Below, one piece after another: positions 16,229-25,808 of a stretch of DNA of 64,000 bases; the stretch's first letter is position 1; each line of letters starts with the position of its first letter. A model generated the notes under the pieces. The model was not told the DNA's origin. It made no database searches and saw only the letters and a program-made list of their open reading frames with translations. The translations under genes were made by a program, and so were the position numbers. Origin of the DNA: Gammaproteobacteria bacterium (GTDB lineage: Bacteria; Pseudomonadota; Gammaproteobacteria; Pseudomonadales; Azotimanducaceae); contig VXNM01000010.1 in the NCBI GenBank assembly GCA_009840545.1, positions 372,001 through 436,000 of the forward strand, given 5' to 3'.

Positions 16229-17455
16229 ATGCCAGGATTCACGACTCAAATCATTCATTCCGATCGGCAACAGCCGATCGAACATGGTTCGTTACACAAA
16301 CCAATTCACGCAAATGTCGCGTTTGGGTTCGACGACGTTCAGGGTCTCGTCGACGTATTTCAGGGCAAGCAGAAAGGATTTGCCTATAGCCGTCAGGTGA
16401 ACCCTACGGTGACTGCACTGGAAAGCAAGATCACGAAGATGGAAAACGGCGTTGACACCGTATGTTTCGCAACCGGCATGGCAGCCATTGGCTCAACTCT
16501 ATTCGCTCTACTTCGCAAAGATGACCATGTCGTATCTAGTTCTTTTCTGTTTGGGAACACAAACAGTCTCTTCAACACCTTTGCAAGTATTGGAGTCGAC
16601 ATGTCGTTTGTTGATGCCACTGCCGTCTCTAACGTCGAAAATGCCCTTCGAGATACCACTCGATTGGTCTTTGTTGAAACCATTGCAAATCCCAGAACGC
16701 AAGTATCTGATCTCGAACGAATTGGAAAGTTGTGTGCCGACAGAAGTCTGATCTACGTCGTTGACAACACGATGACGTCGCCCTTCCTATTTCAACCCAT
16801 TGATTCATCAGCCAGTCTCGTCGTGAACAGCTTGACGAAGTACATCAGCGGACACGGAAACGCATTGGGAGGAGCGGTTACGGAGACTGGAAATTTCGAC
16901 TGGAGTCAGTTTCCCAACATCCATGACGACTACAAGAAAGACAGTTCAGAAAAATGGGGACTGACCCAAATCCGCAAAAAGGGACTACGAGATTTTGGTG
17001 CAACACTCTCTCCCGAAGCCGCTTTTCACATCGCCTTGGGCGCCGAGACTCTTGCATTGAGGATGGAACGTCAGTGCGCTACGGCACAGAGCTTGGCAAA
17101 TTTCCTCCACCAGCATTCTTGTGTCGAACGCGTCTACTATCCAGGACTCGAGAACCATCCAGAACATGAACGGGCAGATAAACTCTTTCAGAGGCCGGGC
17201 GCGTTGCTGTCATTTGAATTAGTGGATGGAATCGATCCCTTTCAGTTTCTGAATCGACTGAAGCTCGTGATTAATTCCACCAATCTTGGCGACAATCGCA
17301 CTTTGGCGATACCCGTTGCGCACACAATCTACTACGAAATGGGTCCCGAAATGAGAGCCACCATGGGAATTGCTGATTCTCTCATCCGCGTTTCGGTGGG
17401 AATCGAGGACTGCGAAGATTTGATCGAGGACTTCGATGTGGCTCTCCAATCATAA
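16229..17455 (+). CDS. Cys/Met metabolism PLP-dependent enzyme (cystathionine gamma-synthase/lyase family)
   Basis: 408 residues. Family features are the substrate-loop Tyr in FAYSRQVNPTVTALE, the GMAAIGST cofactor phosphate loop, the PLP-binding Asp in VVDNTMTSPF, and the Schiff-base lysine in NSLTKYISGHGNALGG. The enzyme carries out a beta- or gamma-replacement or elimination on a homoserine ester, cystathionine or methionine. The family subtypes cannot be told apart safely here. The following SDR and purC genes point the same way with gaps of 34 and 8 bases, so an operon is likely. Confidence 0.85.
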   Translation: MPGFTTQIIHSDRQQPIEHGSLHKPIHANVAFGFDDVQGLVDVFQGKQKGFAYSRQVNPTVTALESKITKMENGVDTVCFATGMAAIGSTLFALLRKDDHVVSSSFLFGNTNSLFNTFASIGVDMSFVDATAVSNVENALRDTTRLVFVETIANPRTQVSDLERIGKLCADRSLIYVVDNTMTSPFLFQPIDSSASLVVNSLTKYISGHGNALGGAVTETGNFDWSQFPNIHDDYKKDSSEKWGLTQIRKKGLRDFGATLSPEAAFHIALGAETLALRMERQCATAQSLANFLHQHSCVERVYYPGLENHPEHERADKLFQRPGALLSFELVDGIDPFQFLNRLKLVINSTNLGDNRTLAIPVAHTIYYEMGPEMRATMGIADSLIRVSVGIEDCEDLIEDFDVALQS

Positions 17456-17489
17456 CGACTAGGCTCCTCTCTCTAACACAAAAAGAACT

Positions 17490-18272
17490 ATGGAAGTTGA
17501 ACAATCTGACAATCGACTGCGTGACAAGACTGCGATCGTCACTGGTGCAGCAGGTGGAATAGGAAGAGCGGTCACCGAGATGTTCACGCAAAACGGCTGC
17601 AATGTCTTGGCGGTCGATCTCAACGAATCGGACTTGCGCGAACACGTGGACTCAGGTGGCAACAGTCGTTCAAGCCACTACGTTGCGGACGTCTCTCGGT
17701 TTGAAGACAACGTCGCCATGGTCCAAGCAGCCAAGGAACGCTACGGTGGATTCGACATCTTGATCGCCAATGCCGGAATCGAAGGCCAGATCAAGTCCAT
17801 CTTGGACTACGACGATGAAATTTTCGATCGCGTAATGGCGGTTAATGTTAAAGGCGTATGGAACGGAATGCGAGCAGCCGTCCCGAGCATGATCGAACGA
17901 GGAGGAGGAAGCATCGTAATAACGTCAAGCGTGGCGGGATTGCGTGGAGGCGCAGGGCTAAGCCCATATTGCACCAGCAAACACGCTGTAATCGGACTCA
18001 TGAGATCGGCGGCGAAAGAATTTGCTTCCGTAGGTATCAGAGTTAACACGGTTAATCCGTCCCCGGTGGAAACACGCATGATGCGAAGCCTCGAAGATGG
18101 AATGATGCCAAACGACAGAGAGGCAGCCAAGCAACGAATTACCTCCACCATACCCCTTCAGAGATATGCACAGCCCACAGAGATAGCACAGGTGATGCTG
18201 TTCTTGGCAAGCAACGAATCATCATTTGTAACAGGTGCTGTGTACACTGTTGACGGTGGAAACACCGCATAA
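17490..18272 (+). CDS. Short-chain dehydrogenase/reductase
   Basis: 260 residues. The cofactor loop is TGAAGGIGRA near residue 19, NAGIE follows near 95, and the catalytic set is ITSSVAG (Ser) and Y-C-T-S-K (Tyr and Lys). The C-terminal ASNESSFVTGAVYTVDGG is standard for the FabG-like classical SDR group. An Asp after the second strand (VDLNESD) suggests NAD(H) preference. The substrate is unknown. It is placed between the PLP enzyme and purC. Confidence 0.85.
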   Translation: MEVEQSDNRLRDKTAIVTGAAGGIGRAVTEMFTQNGCNVLAVDLNESDLREHVDSGGNSRSSHYVADVSRFEDNVAMVQAAKERYGGFDILIANAGIEGQIKSILDYDDEIFDRVMAVNVKGVWNGMRAAVPSMIERGGGSIVITSSVAGLRGGAGLSPYCTSKHAVIGLMRSAAKEFASVGIRVNTVNPSPVETRMMRSLEDGMMPNDREAAKQRITSTIPLQRYAQPTEIAQVMLFLASNESSFVTGAVYTVDGGNTA

Positions 18273-18280
18273 CTTAAGCC

Positions 18281-19213
18281 ATGACTAAGACCGTAACCGA
18301 AACTCGACTAACACTTCCAAATAAGCGCCAAGGCAAGGTCAGGGACCTGTATGACGTTACGCTGGCCAATGGAGATCCAGGGCTTCTCATCGTCGCTACC
18401 GATCGGATCAGTGCGTTTGACGTTGTACTTGAAAACGGACTACCAGGCAAGGGAGTTGTACTTACGCAAATTTCGCGATTTTGGTTTGACTATTTCGGTG
18501 AGAGGGTTAATCACCACCTAGTGAGCACGGATGTAGCCGACGTGCCTGGACTTACAGACGAAGAAAGAGAGCAAATCGAAGGTCGCATCATGCTTTGCCG
18601 CCGCACGTCAGTACTCCCGGTTGAGTGCATTGTTCGTGGCTACATTACAGGCAGCGGATACAAAGACTATATGAGGTCCGGAAAGGTTTGCGGAATTGAT
18701 CTTCCTTCTGGACTGAAGAACAGCGATCGACTGAGTGAACCGTTGTTCACGCCTTCCACGAAGGCCGAAGCCGGTCTACATGACGAGAACATCAGCTTTG
18801 AAGAAGGAGTTGAGATTGTCGGACGAGAAACCATGTCCTGGTTGCGCGACACAACGCTCGATCTCTACAAGACGGCGAGCGCTCATGCTCGGGATTGTGG
18901 AATCATCCTCGCCGATACGAAGTTCGAGTTCGGTGTGATCGAAGGTGAAGAAGAACCGCTTTTAATCGACGAAATATTCACCCCGGATAGCTCGCGGTTC
19001 TGGCCTGCTGAGGAATGGGAGCCTGGTCGAGAGCAAAACAGTTTCGACAAACAGATCGTCCGCAACTATCTCGAGACCGTGGTATCGGCTGGAACGTGGG
19101 ACAAAACACCTCCTGGTCCCGAACTTCCAGAAAACGTTGTAGACGCAGCATCTCGTCGCTACTTGGAAGCCTACGAATTGCTCACTGGCTCGTCTTTGGC
19201 ATTGCCTGCGTAG
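18281..19213 (+). CDS. purC: Phosphoribosylaminoimidazole-succinocarboxamide synthase
   Basis: 310 residues, the longer Ade1-like form rather than the roughly 240-residue E. coli type. It joins CAIR and aspartate using ATP in purine synthesis. Landmarks are the GKVRDLYDV loop, ATDRISAFDVVLENGLPGKG, LPVECIVRGYITGSGYKDY, KAEAGLHDENIS and LIDEIFTPDSSRFW. It follows the SDR by eight bases. No purine-box or riboswitch was seen upstream, as the gene is internal to an apparent operon. Confidence 0.93.
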   Translation: MTKTVTETRLTLPNKRQGKVRDLYDVTLANGDPGLLIVATDRISAFDVVLENGLPGKGVVLTQISRFWFDYFGERVNHHLVSTDVADVPGLTDEEREQIEGRIMLCRRTSVLPVECIVRGYITGSGYKDYMRSGKVCGIDLPSGLKNSDRLSEPLFTPSTKAEAGLHDENISFEEGVEIVGRETMSWLRDTTLDLYKTASAHARDCGIILADTKFEFGVIEGEEEPLLIDEIFTPDSSRFWPAEEWEPGREQNSFDKQIVRNYLETVVSAGTWDKTPPGPELPENVVDAASRRYLEAYELLTGSSLALPA

Positions 19214-19238
19214 CCCAACTAAGTAATTCGCCGATCCC

Positions 19239-19574
19239 ATGGATTGGTCTAGCTACAAGAAAGTCTGCGACAAGCCGAACGTTTTATCGCGATGGCTGAT
19301 TCAACAAACCTCAGCAGTCTGCAGCGCCGAGATCAAGCAATGCCTTAGCTCCATATTGAAGACAGTTCCGCTTGAGAAACCCGAAGATCACAAAGGAGGT
19401 GAAGTGCTCGACATGTTCCAGACGGACTTTTCTCAAACGAAGGTTAAAGACATCGTTGCACAAGTCTCTGCCGCGTGTGATGCTGGACTCCAGACAACCG
19501 GAGCGGTGGAAAGAGACTACTTGGGAATTCTTCGAGCATGGCACGAGTACGAACGTATGCTCGAGTCAAGTTAA
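19239..19574 (+). CDS. Small hypothetical protein
   Basis: 111 residues, starting 25 bases after purC. It appears soluble and mainly helical, with three Cys and no signal peptide or metal motif. Codon usage looks like that of its neighbours. I do not recognise a family. Its position right after purC on the same strand suggests co-transcription, and the uninterrupted frame favours a real gene. Confidence 0.5.
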   Translation: MDWSSYKKVCDKPNVLSRWLIQQTSAVCSAEIKQCLSSILKTVPLEKPEDHKGGEVLDMFQTDFSQTKVKDIVAQVSAACDAGLQTTGAVERDYLGILRAWHEYERMLESS

Positions 19575-19668
19575 CTAACACGGCGAAGTGCTAGGATCAT
19601 TGCGCCCATTCTGGAAGCGGGCTGCCATAATTGTCGAGGCATGTATCTACTTCTTGGATGATTGACCA

Positions 19669-21309
19669 ATGAGCAAGACTGTCGGAATTTTGTCGTTGAG
19701 TTGGTTAGCCTTCTCGTTAAATACTGCAGAAGCCGCCACTACTGGTAGCTATACCATCCATGGAAGGATTATTCCCTACGAAGGCCCAGCTAGTACCGAA
19801 AGTTCCGAAGAAGATGCGGCGACGCAACGAGCAAAACTCTCCCAAGCGCGAGTATCAATCACTCGCCAAGACTCAGACTCCGATCGAAGCGATGAACTCT
19901 TTGAATTAGTTGCAGGTAATTTCGACGAGGGCCGAGTTGATCTTCGGGGCGAGGTTGGACAAGCTACGGAAGTGGAAATCACTGTAGATGTGGGAGAAGA
20001 AGAGCCGCTGGGATTGCATGCAGTATTGGCTCCGGACACAGAGCTCTCGTTTGTAATCAATGAATACCCCGCCCCGTATCCAGCTCGAATTGAGTGGTAT
20101 GGGGCTTCTCGAAGGGCTATAGATCCTACGAGGAAATTCTCGATTTTTGGCGACCTCAGTTCGATAGACCTCGACATGAAAGGAGCGATAGTTGAAGCCA
20201 GCAGTTGGGAGTACGATGCCAATGGGGAGAGGCTAATTCTGGATTTCGGTAGAGTTGTGCTTGACGAAGGTAAGTTTGTCATCGAAGCCGAAGTCGACGA
20301 ACCTAAATTCGTCAATGTAGTGGTCTTGGTAATGGCGGCTAGGGAGCACACGCAGTTTCACGTCGTGGTAGAGCCCGGAGCTGAGATTGAGGTCGTAACG
20401 CACAGCGCTTGGTTAGGTGACCTGTATCCGATTTCTGGAACTGGCAAGCACTACAAACTATTGGAGAGTTGGCGACAGAGCAAAGAATATTTAGCGACAA
20501 AAGACGAATACCGCGAGACGTATCTGGCGTTTCAGACCGCAAGCGACGAAACTAATGAAGATGCACTAGTAGTGGAGTCTGCCGAATCTTCAAGGGCAAA
20601 TGAAACCCCGAGGCACGTAGAGCTGAAACGAAAACTGAATCGATTTCGCTACGACTTCCTAGAGGACGTTGCAAGTAACGCTCCTGACCCGATCGACTCT
20701 CTTCTCGCATTGGAGCTCGGAGCATATTGGGGCGAGGAAGAAGCCCTGGCCATCTACGACAGACTGGCGAAGACACTTGACAAGGACATGGTTGTCCGGC
20801 GAGTTACGACTGATCGAAACAACCATGCACGACACCTCGCAAGCGTTGGCACAGACAGAAGTCTGGCTATTGGTAAGGCAGTACCGGATTTCGCATTGCC
20901 TGACGGTAACGGAGCAGACCGTTCGTTACGCGACATTCTTGACGCCAATCAGTTTGTGTTTGTCGACTTTTGGGCTTCTTGGTGCAGTCCGTGCATAGAG
21001 TCCATTCCTGCACTAAAGATCGTTTACGACGCGTATAAACGACATGGGTTGGAGATTGTTTCGGTATCCATCGACGAAGATGAGGAATCGTGGGTCGAGC
21101 GCTCGGAAGAGCTTGATCTTCCATGGATTAATCTTGGTGAACTCAAGGGTTTCAAAGGTGAGGTAGCTTCATCCTACGGCGTCACCTTCATACCCAAAGG
21201 CTACTTGGTCGATGCGGACGGAGTCATCGTTCAGAAAAACCTGACTCCAGAGCAATTGGAGGATTTCTTGGCGGGAGAGATTGGCGATTCGGTAGCTCCT
21301 GCACCATAG
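19669..21309 (+). CDS. Secreted TlpA/ResA-like thioredoxin protein with long N-terminal domain
   Basis: 546 residues. Residues 1-22 are a signal peptide (SLSWLAFSLNTAEA-A). About 380 residues of beta-rich and helical sequence of unrecognised type follow, probably a DUF4369-like substrate or partner region. The C-terminal 150 residues are a thioredoxin fold: VFVDFWASWCSPCIESIPAL carries the C-x2-C redox site, and the cis-Pro lies in GVTFIPKGYL. It should be a periplasmic disulfide reductant or thiol oxidoreductase. It is one of two thioredoxin-fold fusions in the window (the other is at 39777-40988). Confidence 0.8.
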   Translation: MSKTVGILSLSWLAFSLNTAEAATTGSYTIHGRIIPYEGPASTESSEEDAATQRAKLSQARVSITRQDSDSDRSDELFELVAGNFDEGRVDLRGEVGQATEVEITVDVGEEEPLGLHAVLAPDTELSFVINEYPAPYPARIEWYGASRRAIDPTRKFSIFGDLSSIDLDMKGAIVEASSWEYDANGERLILDFGRVVLDEGKFVIEAEVDEPKFVNVVVLVMAAREHTQFHVVVEPGAEIEVVTHSAWLGDLYPISGTGKHYKLLESWRQSKEYLATKDEYRETYLAFQTASDETNEDALVVESAESSRANETPRHVELKRKLNRFRYDFLEDVASNAPDPIDSLLALELGAYWGEEEALAIYDRLAKTLDKDMVVRRVTTDRNNHARHLASVGTDRSLAIGKAVPDFALPDGNGADRSLRDILDANQFVFVDFWASWCSPCIESIPALKIVYDAYKRHGLEIVSVSIDEDEESWVERSEELDLPWINLGELKGFKGEVASSYGVTFIPKGYLVDADGVIVQKNLTPEQLEDFLAGEIGDSVAPAP

Positions 21310-21438
21310 ATCTGAAGAGACTAGCTGCAGTCTGGATTAGCAACAAGCCTCACTCTTCATGTGGCTTACATCGAATGTAAACACGAATTGCACGGTGAAA
21401 TCCGATTGATTGAAATGGCAACCTCGCCGAGCAACCAA

Positions 21439-23232
21439 CTACTTGGGTTCATCTTGGACATAGTTTCGCACTATTTCCATCTGTTGTTTCGTTAGTATCG
21501 GAAGATGTTCATTTGTAGCTACTAGTGCTGTGGCAAAAGTTGATTTGACATCAGCATTAGGGAGTTTCTCAAGGTACTCGAACATTTGCAAAGGATTGTC
21601 ATAAGCCCAAGCCCAGGTAATGTCGGCGTAGTACGCGCCTCTCTCGGCTTCTGACAATTGCAAAGCGAGTTTCAAGGCGTCGTCAGGTCGGTCATTTCGA
21701 ATGAGTGCTTTGCCTACAAAATAAAACGCATTGCTTCTAGATTCACTCCTCGGATCTGGTCGTACTCGAGCTAGCATTGCAACAGTATTGTCCGCGTCCG
21801 CGTTCCACGACATTTCCAATATGATTCGATACTCGGGTGGGGATTGGTCTTCCAAGACGGGTTGCTCAAGCGCTATTGCCATGGCCTTGTTTGGGTTTTC
21901 AAGGCTCAATTTACCCAACGCGTCTGGCAAAAGGCTGGAGCGTCGAGGGTCTTCGATGTTGTAATTCGACATAATCCAATCTACAGCGGCTTGCGGGTTC
22001 TGTTCCGACCAGACATCGACAATTCTGCGAGTAATCGTCGAAGTGTCTTCTATTGAGTCAACAAGCAGTTCAAGCTGACGTAGAGCTTCTTCAGGCGAGG
22101 ATTCTGCGATTTTGCCTAGCGCATCCTCCAGTGGACGTATTCGTTCTGCTTGTCCGAGAAGATTAACGTTTTCCACAAGATGAACTGGATCGTTACGTGC
22201 CCAAACATACGCGAGACCATCCACAAACGACTTACGCAACCTTGGCGGCTCGAATCCTTGAAGAGCATTCAATGCAGCAATTGGATCGGTCTGCGCCCAT
22301 GTATCCACGACAACTCTACCAACCAATTCACGTTCCTCCAGCTCCACTTCCGACAAGAAATCCAAGGCTCCTTGTGGATCAAGTTTCGATAGAGATTCGA
22401 TTAACGTGAAATACACGCGATAGTCCTCTCGATAATCCTCGTAGATTCGCGAAAGAACCTTCCATCCAATTTCAACGGACCACAACTCTGCTATTTGTAC
22501 CAGCAGCTCTAACTGATCCCGGTTGTCCACACCGTCGTTAACGATGAATTTCCATTTTTCACTTGGGCTGCCCGTATGTTCGAAAATTTTTTGATTAGCA
22601 ATTAGGGTCTTTGCGAGGTTTTCGTTTCCGAGCTGTTTGGCGAGTTGAAGCCTCTGGTCTTCAGCCAAGTCATCTCTAGAGTGAAGTATTGCACTAAGCG
22701 CTGTTTCTCGTTGCGAACCACGTAGCGACTCAGCTTGAGCAATCGCAGTTTCCAAATTTGTGGACGACCATTCTTCAAAGAGGCTGTGCCATAGAGGATC
22801 TTGTTCGAGTCTTGGCTTCTTCTGTACTTCACGAAGCGCAATTTCCGGGTCAATCAATGCTAGCTTTTGAAAAACCGCAGACTGGATTTCCCCGCGACGA
22901 CTCGCTGGCGATATTTCATTGGAGTTCTTCAATATCTCCAGCAGTTCCCTTACATCTGCGTCGGCAAGCAACGCAAAAAGAGCCGTCTTGCGGGCAAAAG
23001 ATGAACTAAGTTCCGCGATCGCTTGTGGGTCTGACGCCTGGGCAGATTCAGACGCACCAAGTGACAACTCCGCAGGCCGTTGTGACGTTGCGGATTCGCC
23101 AACTAACTGAGCACTGTTGGTATTGTTTCGCTCACTCAAGAATGAGTAGCCGGCAAGAATCGCTACGGTTAGACCAATTCCAATTGAAATTCCAGCCAAC
23201 AGTAGGAGGCTAGATTTGGCAGTTTGCTTCAT
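21439..23232 (-). CDS. Membrane-anchored helical repeat protein, function unknown
   Basis: 597 residues. A single N-terminal membrane helix (about residues 8-30) is followed by a Ser/Ala/Gln-rich linker and then about 480 residues of short helical repeats. Each repeat unit is about 32-38 residues with a recurrent D/N-P-x-x-A-L core, such as DPEIALREV, DPIAALNAL, SPEEALRQL, NPQAAVDWI and NPNKAMAIAL. This resembles a TPR- or HEAT-like solenoid in the periplasm. It is transcribed against the TlpA-like gene. No catalytic motif is visible, so a scaffold or protein-interaction role is inferred. Confidence 0.65.
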   Translation of the reverse strand: MKQTAKSSLLLLAGISIGIGLTVAILAGYSFLSERNNTNSAQLVGESATSQRPAELSLGASESAQASDPQAIAELSSSFARKTALFALLADADVRELLEILKNSNEISPASRRGEIQSAVFQKLALIDPEIALREVQKKPRLEQDPLWHSLFEEWSSTNLETAIAQAESLRGSQRETALSAILHSRDDLAEDQRLQLAKQLGNENLAKTLIANQKIFEHTGSPSEKWKFIVNDGVDNRDQLELLVQIAELWSVEIGWKVLSRIYEDYREDYRVYFTLIESLSKLDPQGALDFLSEVELEERELVGRVVVDTWAQTDPIAALNALQGFEPPRLRKSFVDGLAYVWARNDPVHLVENVNLLGQAERIRPLEDALGKIAESSPEEALRQLELLVDSIEDTSTITRRIVDVWSEQNPQAAVDWIMSNYNIEDPRRSSLLPDALGKLSLENPNKAMAIALEQPVLEDQSPPEYRIILEMSWNADADNTVAMLARVRPDPRSESRSNAFYFVGKALIRNDRPDDALKLALQLSEAERGAYYADITWAWAYDNPLQMFEYLEKLPNADVKSTFATALVATNEHLPILTKQQMEIVRNYVQDEPK

Positions 23233-23439
23233 GTATCGACGATTATGAAATGCGGTTCAGACTTGTATAGTAAATCCCCAATCGACATTAGTGGCCAAGT
23301 ATTGATTGCGACGTGTCTTGCGATTGACTACGAGGGTTTCGGTGGGGCGAACGGCGAGATACTTGCTCAAGTGCTTTAGGCTAGGTAACTGGATTTCCGA
23401 CAAGAGAGACTGCAAACGCAATCGCTGTATCTCATACAA

Positions 23440-24171
23440 ATGAAGATCGTATTTAGCCGGAAAGGTTTCGATAGTTCAGCTGGAGGCTCACCATCTCCGA
23501 TCATAGATGGACGTCCACTGAGCATTCCGATCCCAGCAAGAGATCGTTCTGCGACAACCTACGGTGACCTCGGTTTAGGTGAAGTTGTGGAACGGATGAG
23601 CAAGGGAAAGCACACTGGAGACTCTCTCTGTCACAACGATCCCATGTTTGAACTGGGAAAATGCTACTTTGGGCAAACAGGGAATGCCCAATCTCATCTT
23701 CGAAACAACGATGTCGGTCTAGGGGACGTTTTCTTGTTTTTTGGATTGTTCTCTAACCTGGATGGAAGCGATCGCCACCATCGAATCTATGGTTATCTCA
23801 AAGTCGAGGGAATTGTTCTATTGGGTGCTAATCCACAGTTCAAACAGCCCTTGCATGGTTTGCGGAATCAGCACCCACATACGATAGGAAGTTGGAATGA
23901 CAACAACACCGTGTACTTTGGAGCCGGTAATACGGCCAAATCAGCCAGAGAAGAACTGAGGTTGTCCAAACCGGGAGAAAATGTCAGTGTCTGGAAGGTT
24001 CCCAATTGGCTAAAGGATGCGGGATTGACTTTTCACCTCGACACGAAACGTTGGCTGGCCAGAGACACTCTGCAAACCGTAGGTCGGGGACAGGAATTCG
24101 TGACAGACTTTTCCGGCCGTTCCGATGCGGGACGATGGTTGAAGAAAATCCTCAAACTGATTGATGATTGA
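23440..24171 (+). CDS. Nmad3-like (nucleotide modification associated domain 3) protein
   Basis: 243 residues. The start MKIVFSRKGFDSSAGGSPSP and the IIDGRPLSIPIP and TTYGDL segments match, to my recollection, the Nmad3 family, predicted from gene context to act with DNA or nucleotide base modification. Other conserved-looking features are HNDPMFE, FGLFSNLD, HRIYGYLKVEG and NNTVYFGAG. No neighbouring modification gene is present; it lies 10 bases before the acyl-CoA carboxylase genes. It could simply be a housekeeping orphan of the family. The biochemical role is unknown. Confidence 0.6.
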   Translation: MKIVFSRKGFDSSAGGSPSPIIDGRPLSIPIPARDRSATTYGDLGLGEVVERMSKGKHTGDSLCHNDPMFELGKCYFGQTGNAQSHLRNNDVGLGDVFLFFGLFSNLDGSDRHHRIYGYLKVEGIVLLGANPQFKQPLHGLRNQHPHTIGSWNDNNTVYFGAGNTAKSAREELRLSKPGENVSVWKVPNWLKDAGLTFHLDTKRWLARDTLQTVGRGQEFVTDFSGRSDAGRWLKKILKLIDD

Positions 24172-24181
24172 GTTCTGACAA

Positions 24182-25519
24182 GTGCACCAACGAGTGTTAA
24201 TTCCCAATCGTGGCGTAATCGCTCGTCGCATCGTGAGAGCTTGTCGAAAACTAGGAATCCAAAGTGTTGTCTGCCATTCCGACCTCGATGCCCAGACTCC
24301 TGCCGTGGAAGAATGCGATCAGGCAGTTCGCTTGCCGGGGTACCAGGCAAAGGACACCTATCTCAATTCCCATCTAGTTCTAGAAACTGCGAAAAAGTGT
24401 CGTGCCGACGCGATTCATCCAGGTTATGGCTTTCTCGCAGAATCAAGCTCGTTTGCGGAAGACGTAGAAACTGCTGGCATCTCGTTTATCGGACCTTCTT
24501 CCGATTGGATCAAACGAATGAGTGTCAAGACCGAAGCTCGTTCTTCAATGAGCAAACTTGGCATTCCCGTACATGAAGGCAGCGGACTCCTCCAAAACGA
24601 AGACTGCATCCGAGATTTTGTCGGCCAAGTAGGACTACCCATAGTTCTCAAGCCAGCAGCAGGTGGCGGTGGAATTGGGATGTTCGTCGTACATGAAGAA
24701 GATGAAATCGCCATCAAGTTCCAACAAGCACAGCCACTGGCAAAGTCTGGGTTTGCGGATGATTCTCTCTATGCAGAAAAGTACTTGTCCAAACCGCGCC
24801 ACATAGAGTTTCAAGTAGTTGCAGATGGTTCCGATTGCTCAATCCTAGGCGTACGCGAATGTTCAATCCAACGACGTCACCAAAAACTGATTGAAGAAAC
24901 ACCAGTTCCAGGCGATCTAGACAAACAACTAGCTGACATCGAGCCTCAATTGACCTCAGCTATACGAGACTACGACAGTATCGGAACAGTTGAGTGTCTT
25001 TATGACGATGGCAAGTTGGGTTTTCTTGAAATGAATACCCGACTCCAAGTCGAGCATGGAGTTACGGAGGAAGCACATAACGTCGATTTGGTCGCTCTCC
25101 AAGTACAAATCTCCGCGGGCGAGTCATTGGATTCACTAGATCTCGGTTCTGAGAAACCGCAACAGTACGCAGTGGAAGCCCGCTTGTATGCAGAGGACTC
25201 GGAACGCATGCTACCCTCATCGGGCAAGCTCAATGTCTTTCGTCCAGTTCCCTTCGAAGGAGTGAGAATAGAAGCTGGCTATCGTGCTGGCAACTACATA
25301 ACTCCTTACTACGATCCTCTGCTAGCTAAAATCATTGGCACGGGATCAAGTCGGGAACAAGCGATCGCCCGAACTGCAATTGCGTTGAAAGCCTTTGAGG
25401 TCGAAGGAGTCTCCACAAACTCGGAGCTTCTTCAGAATATCCTCGGAAGCGAGGCGTTCATTCTTGGAAGAATTCACACCGGACTGCTCGAGGAATTGCA
25501 TACGCGTTCTTCGCGTTGA
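24182..25519 (+). CDS. Acyl-CoA carboxylase biotin carboxylase subunit
   Basis: 445 residues from a GTG start, matching the 447-449 residue stand-alone AccC type. The N-terminal VLIPNRGVIARRIVRA, the GYGFLAE loop, the glycine-rich ATP-grasp loop KPAAGGGGIGM, and the NTRLQVEHGVTE active-site block are all present. It carboxylates biotin with ATP and bicarbonate. The separate carrier and carboxyltransferase genes follow, so it belongs to a three-subunit acyl-CoA carboxylase. Residues that decide the acyl substrate lie in the carboxyltransferase. It starts 10 bases after the Nmad3-like gene. Confidence 0.9.
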   Translation: MHQRVLIPNRGVIARRIVRACRKLGIQSVVCHSDLDAQTPAVEECDQAVRLPGYQAKDTYLNSHLVLETAKKCRADAIHPGYGFLAESSSFAEDVETAGISFIGPSSDWIKRMSVKTEARSSMSKLGIPVHEGSGLLQNEDCIRDFVGQVGLPIVLKPAAGGGGIGMFVVHEEDEIAIKFQQAQPLAKSGFADDSLYAEKYLSKPRHIEFQVVADGSDCSILGVRECSIQRRHQKLIEETPVPGDLDKQLADIEPQLTSAIRDYDSIGTVECLYDDGKLGFLEMNTRLQVEHGVTEEAHNVDLVALQVQISAGESLDSLDLGSEKPQQYAVEARLYAEDSERMLPSSGKLNVFRPVPFEGVRIEAGYRAGNYITPYYDPLLAKIIGTGSSREQAIARTAIALKAFEVEGVSTNSELLQNILGSEAFILGRIHTGLLEELHTRSSR

Positions 25520-25534
25520 CACTGAACAAAAACC

Positions 25535-25756
25535 ATGGCATCCGTAAACGTCGAGAGCGAAGTCACTGGAAAGGTCTGGAAAATTGAAGCAAGTATTGGG
25601 GACAATGTTGACGAAGGCGATGTTCTCATGATTCTCGAGTCCATGAAAATGGAAATCCCCGTTGAAAGTCCGGTTTCTGGAACAGTGACAGAATTGCGGG
25701 TTCGCAAGGACGATTCCGTCGACGAGGATCAAGTCATCGTCGTCATCGAACAGTAG
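25535..25756 (+). CDS. Biotin carrier protein (single-domain biotinyl protein)
   Basis: 73 residues forming just a biotinyl/lipoyl hammerhead domain. The biotinylation site is the Lys in ESMKMEI at about residues 35-41. It lacks the N-terminal linker of AccB. It swings between the biotin carboxylase upstream (15 bases away) and the carboxyltransferase downstream. Stand-alone carriers of this size are known in some acyl-CoA carboxylases. Such a short gene is often missed by automatic annotation. Confidence 0.88.
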   Translation: MASVNVESEVTGKVWKIEASIGDNVDEGDVLMILESMKMEIPVESPVSGTVTELRVRKDDSVDEDQVIVVIEQ

Positions 25757-25808
25757 TCAAGAAGCCTTCTCGATTTGGCAGTACCAAACTAAACCTAAAA
25801 GGAGCACT

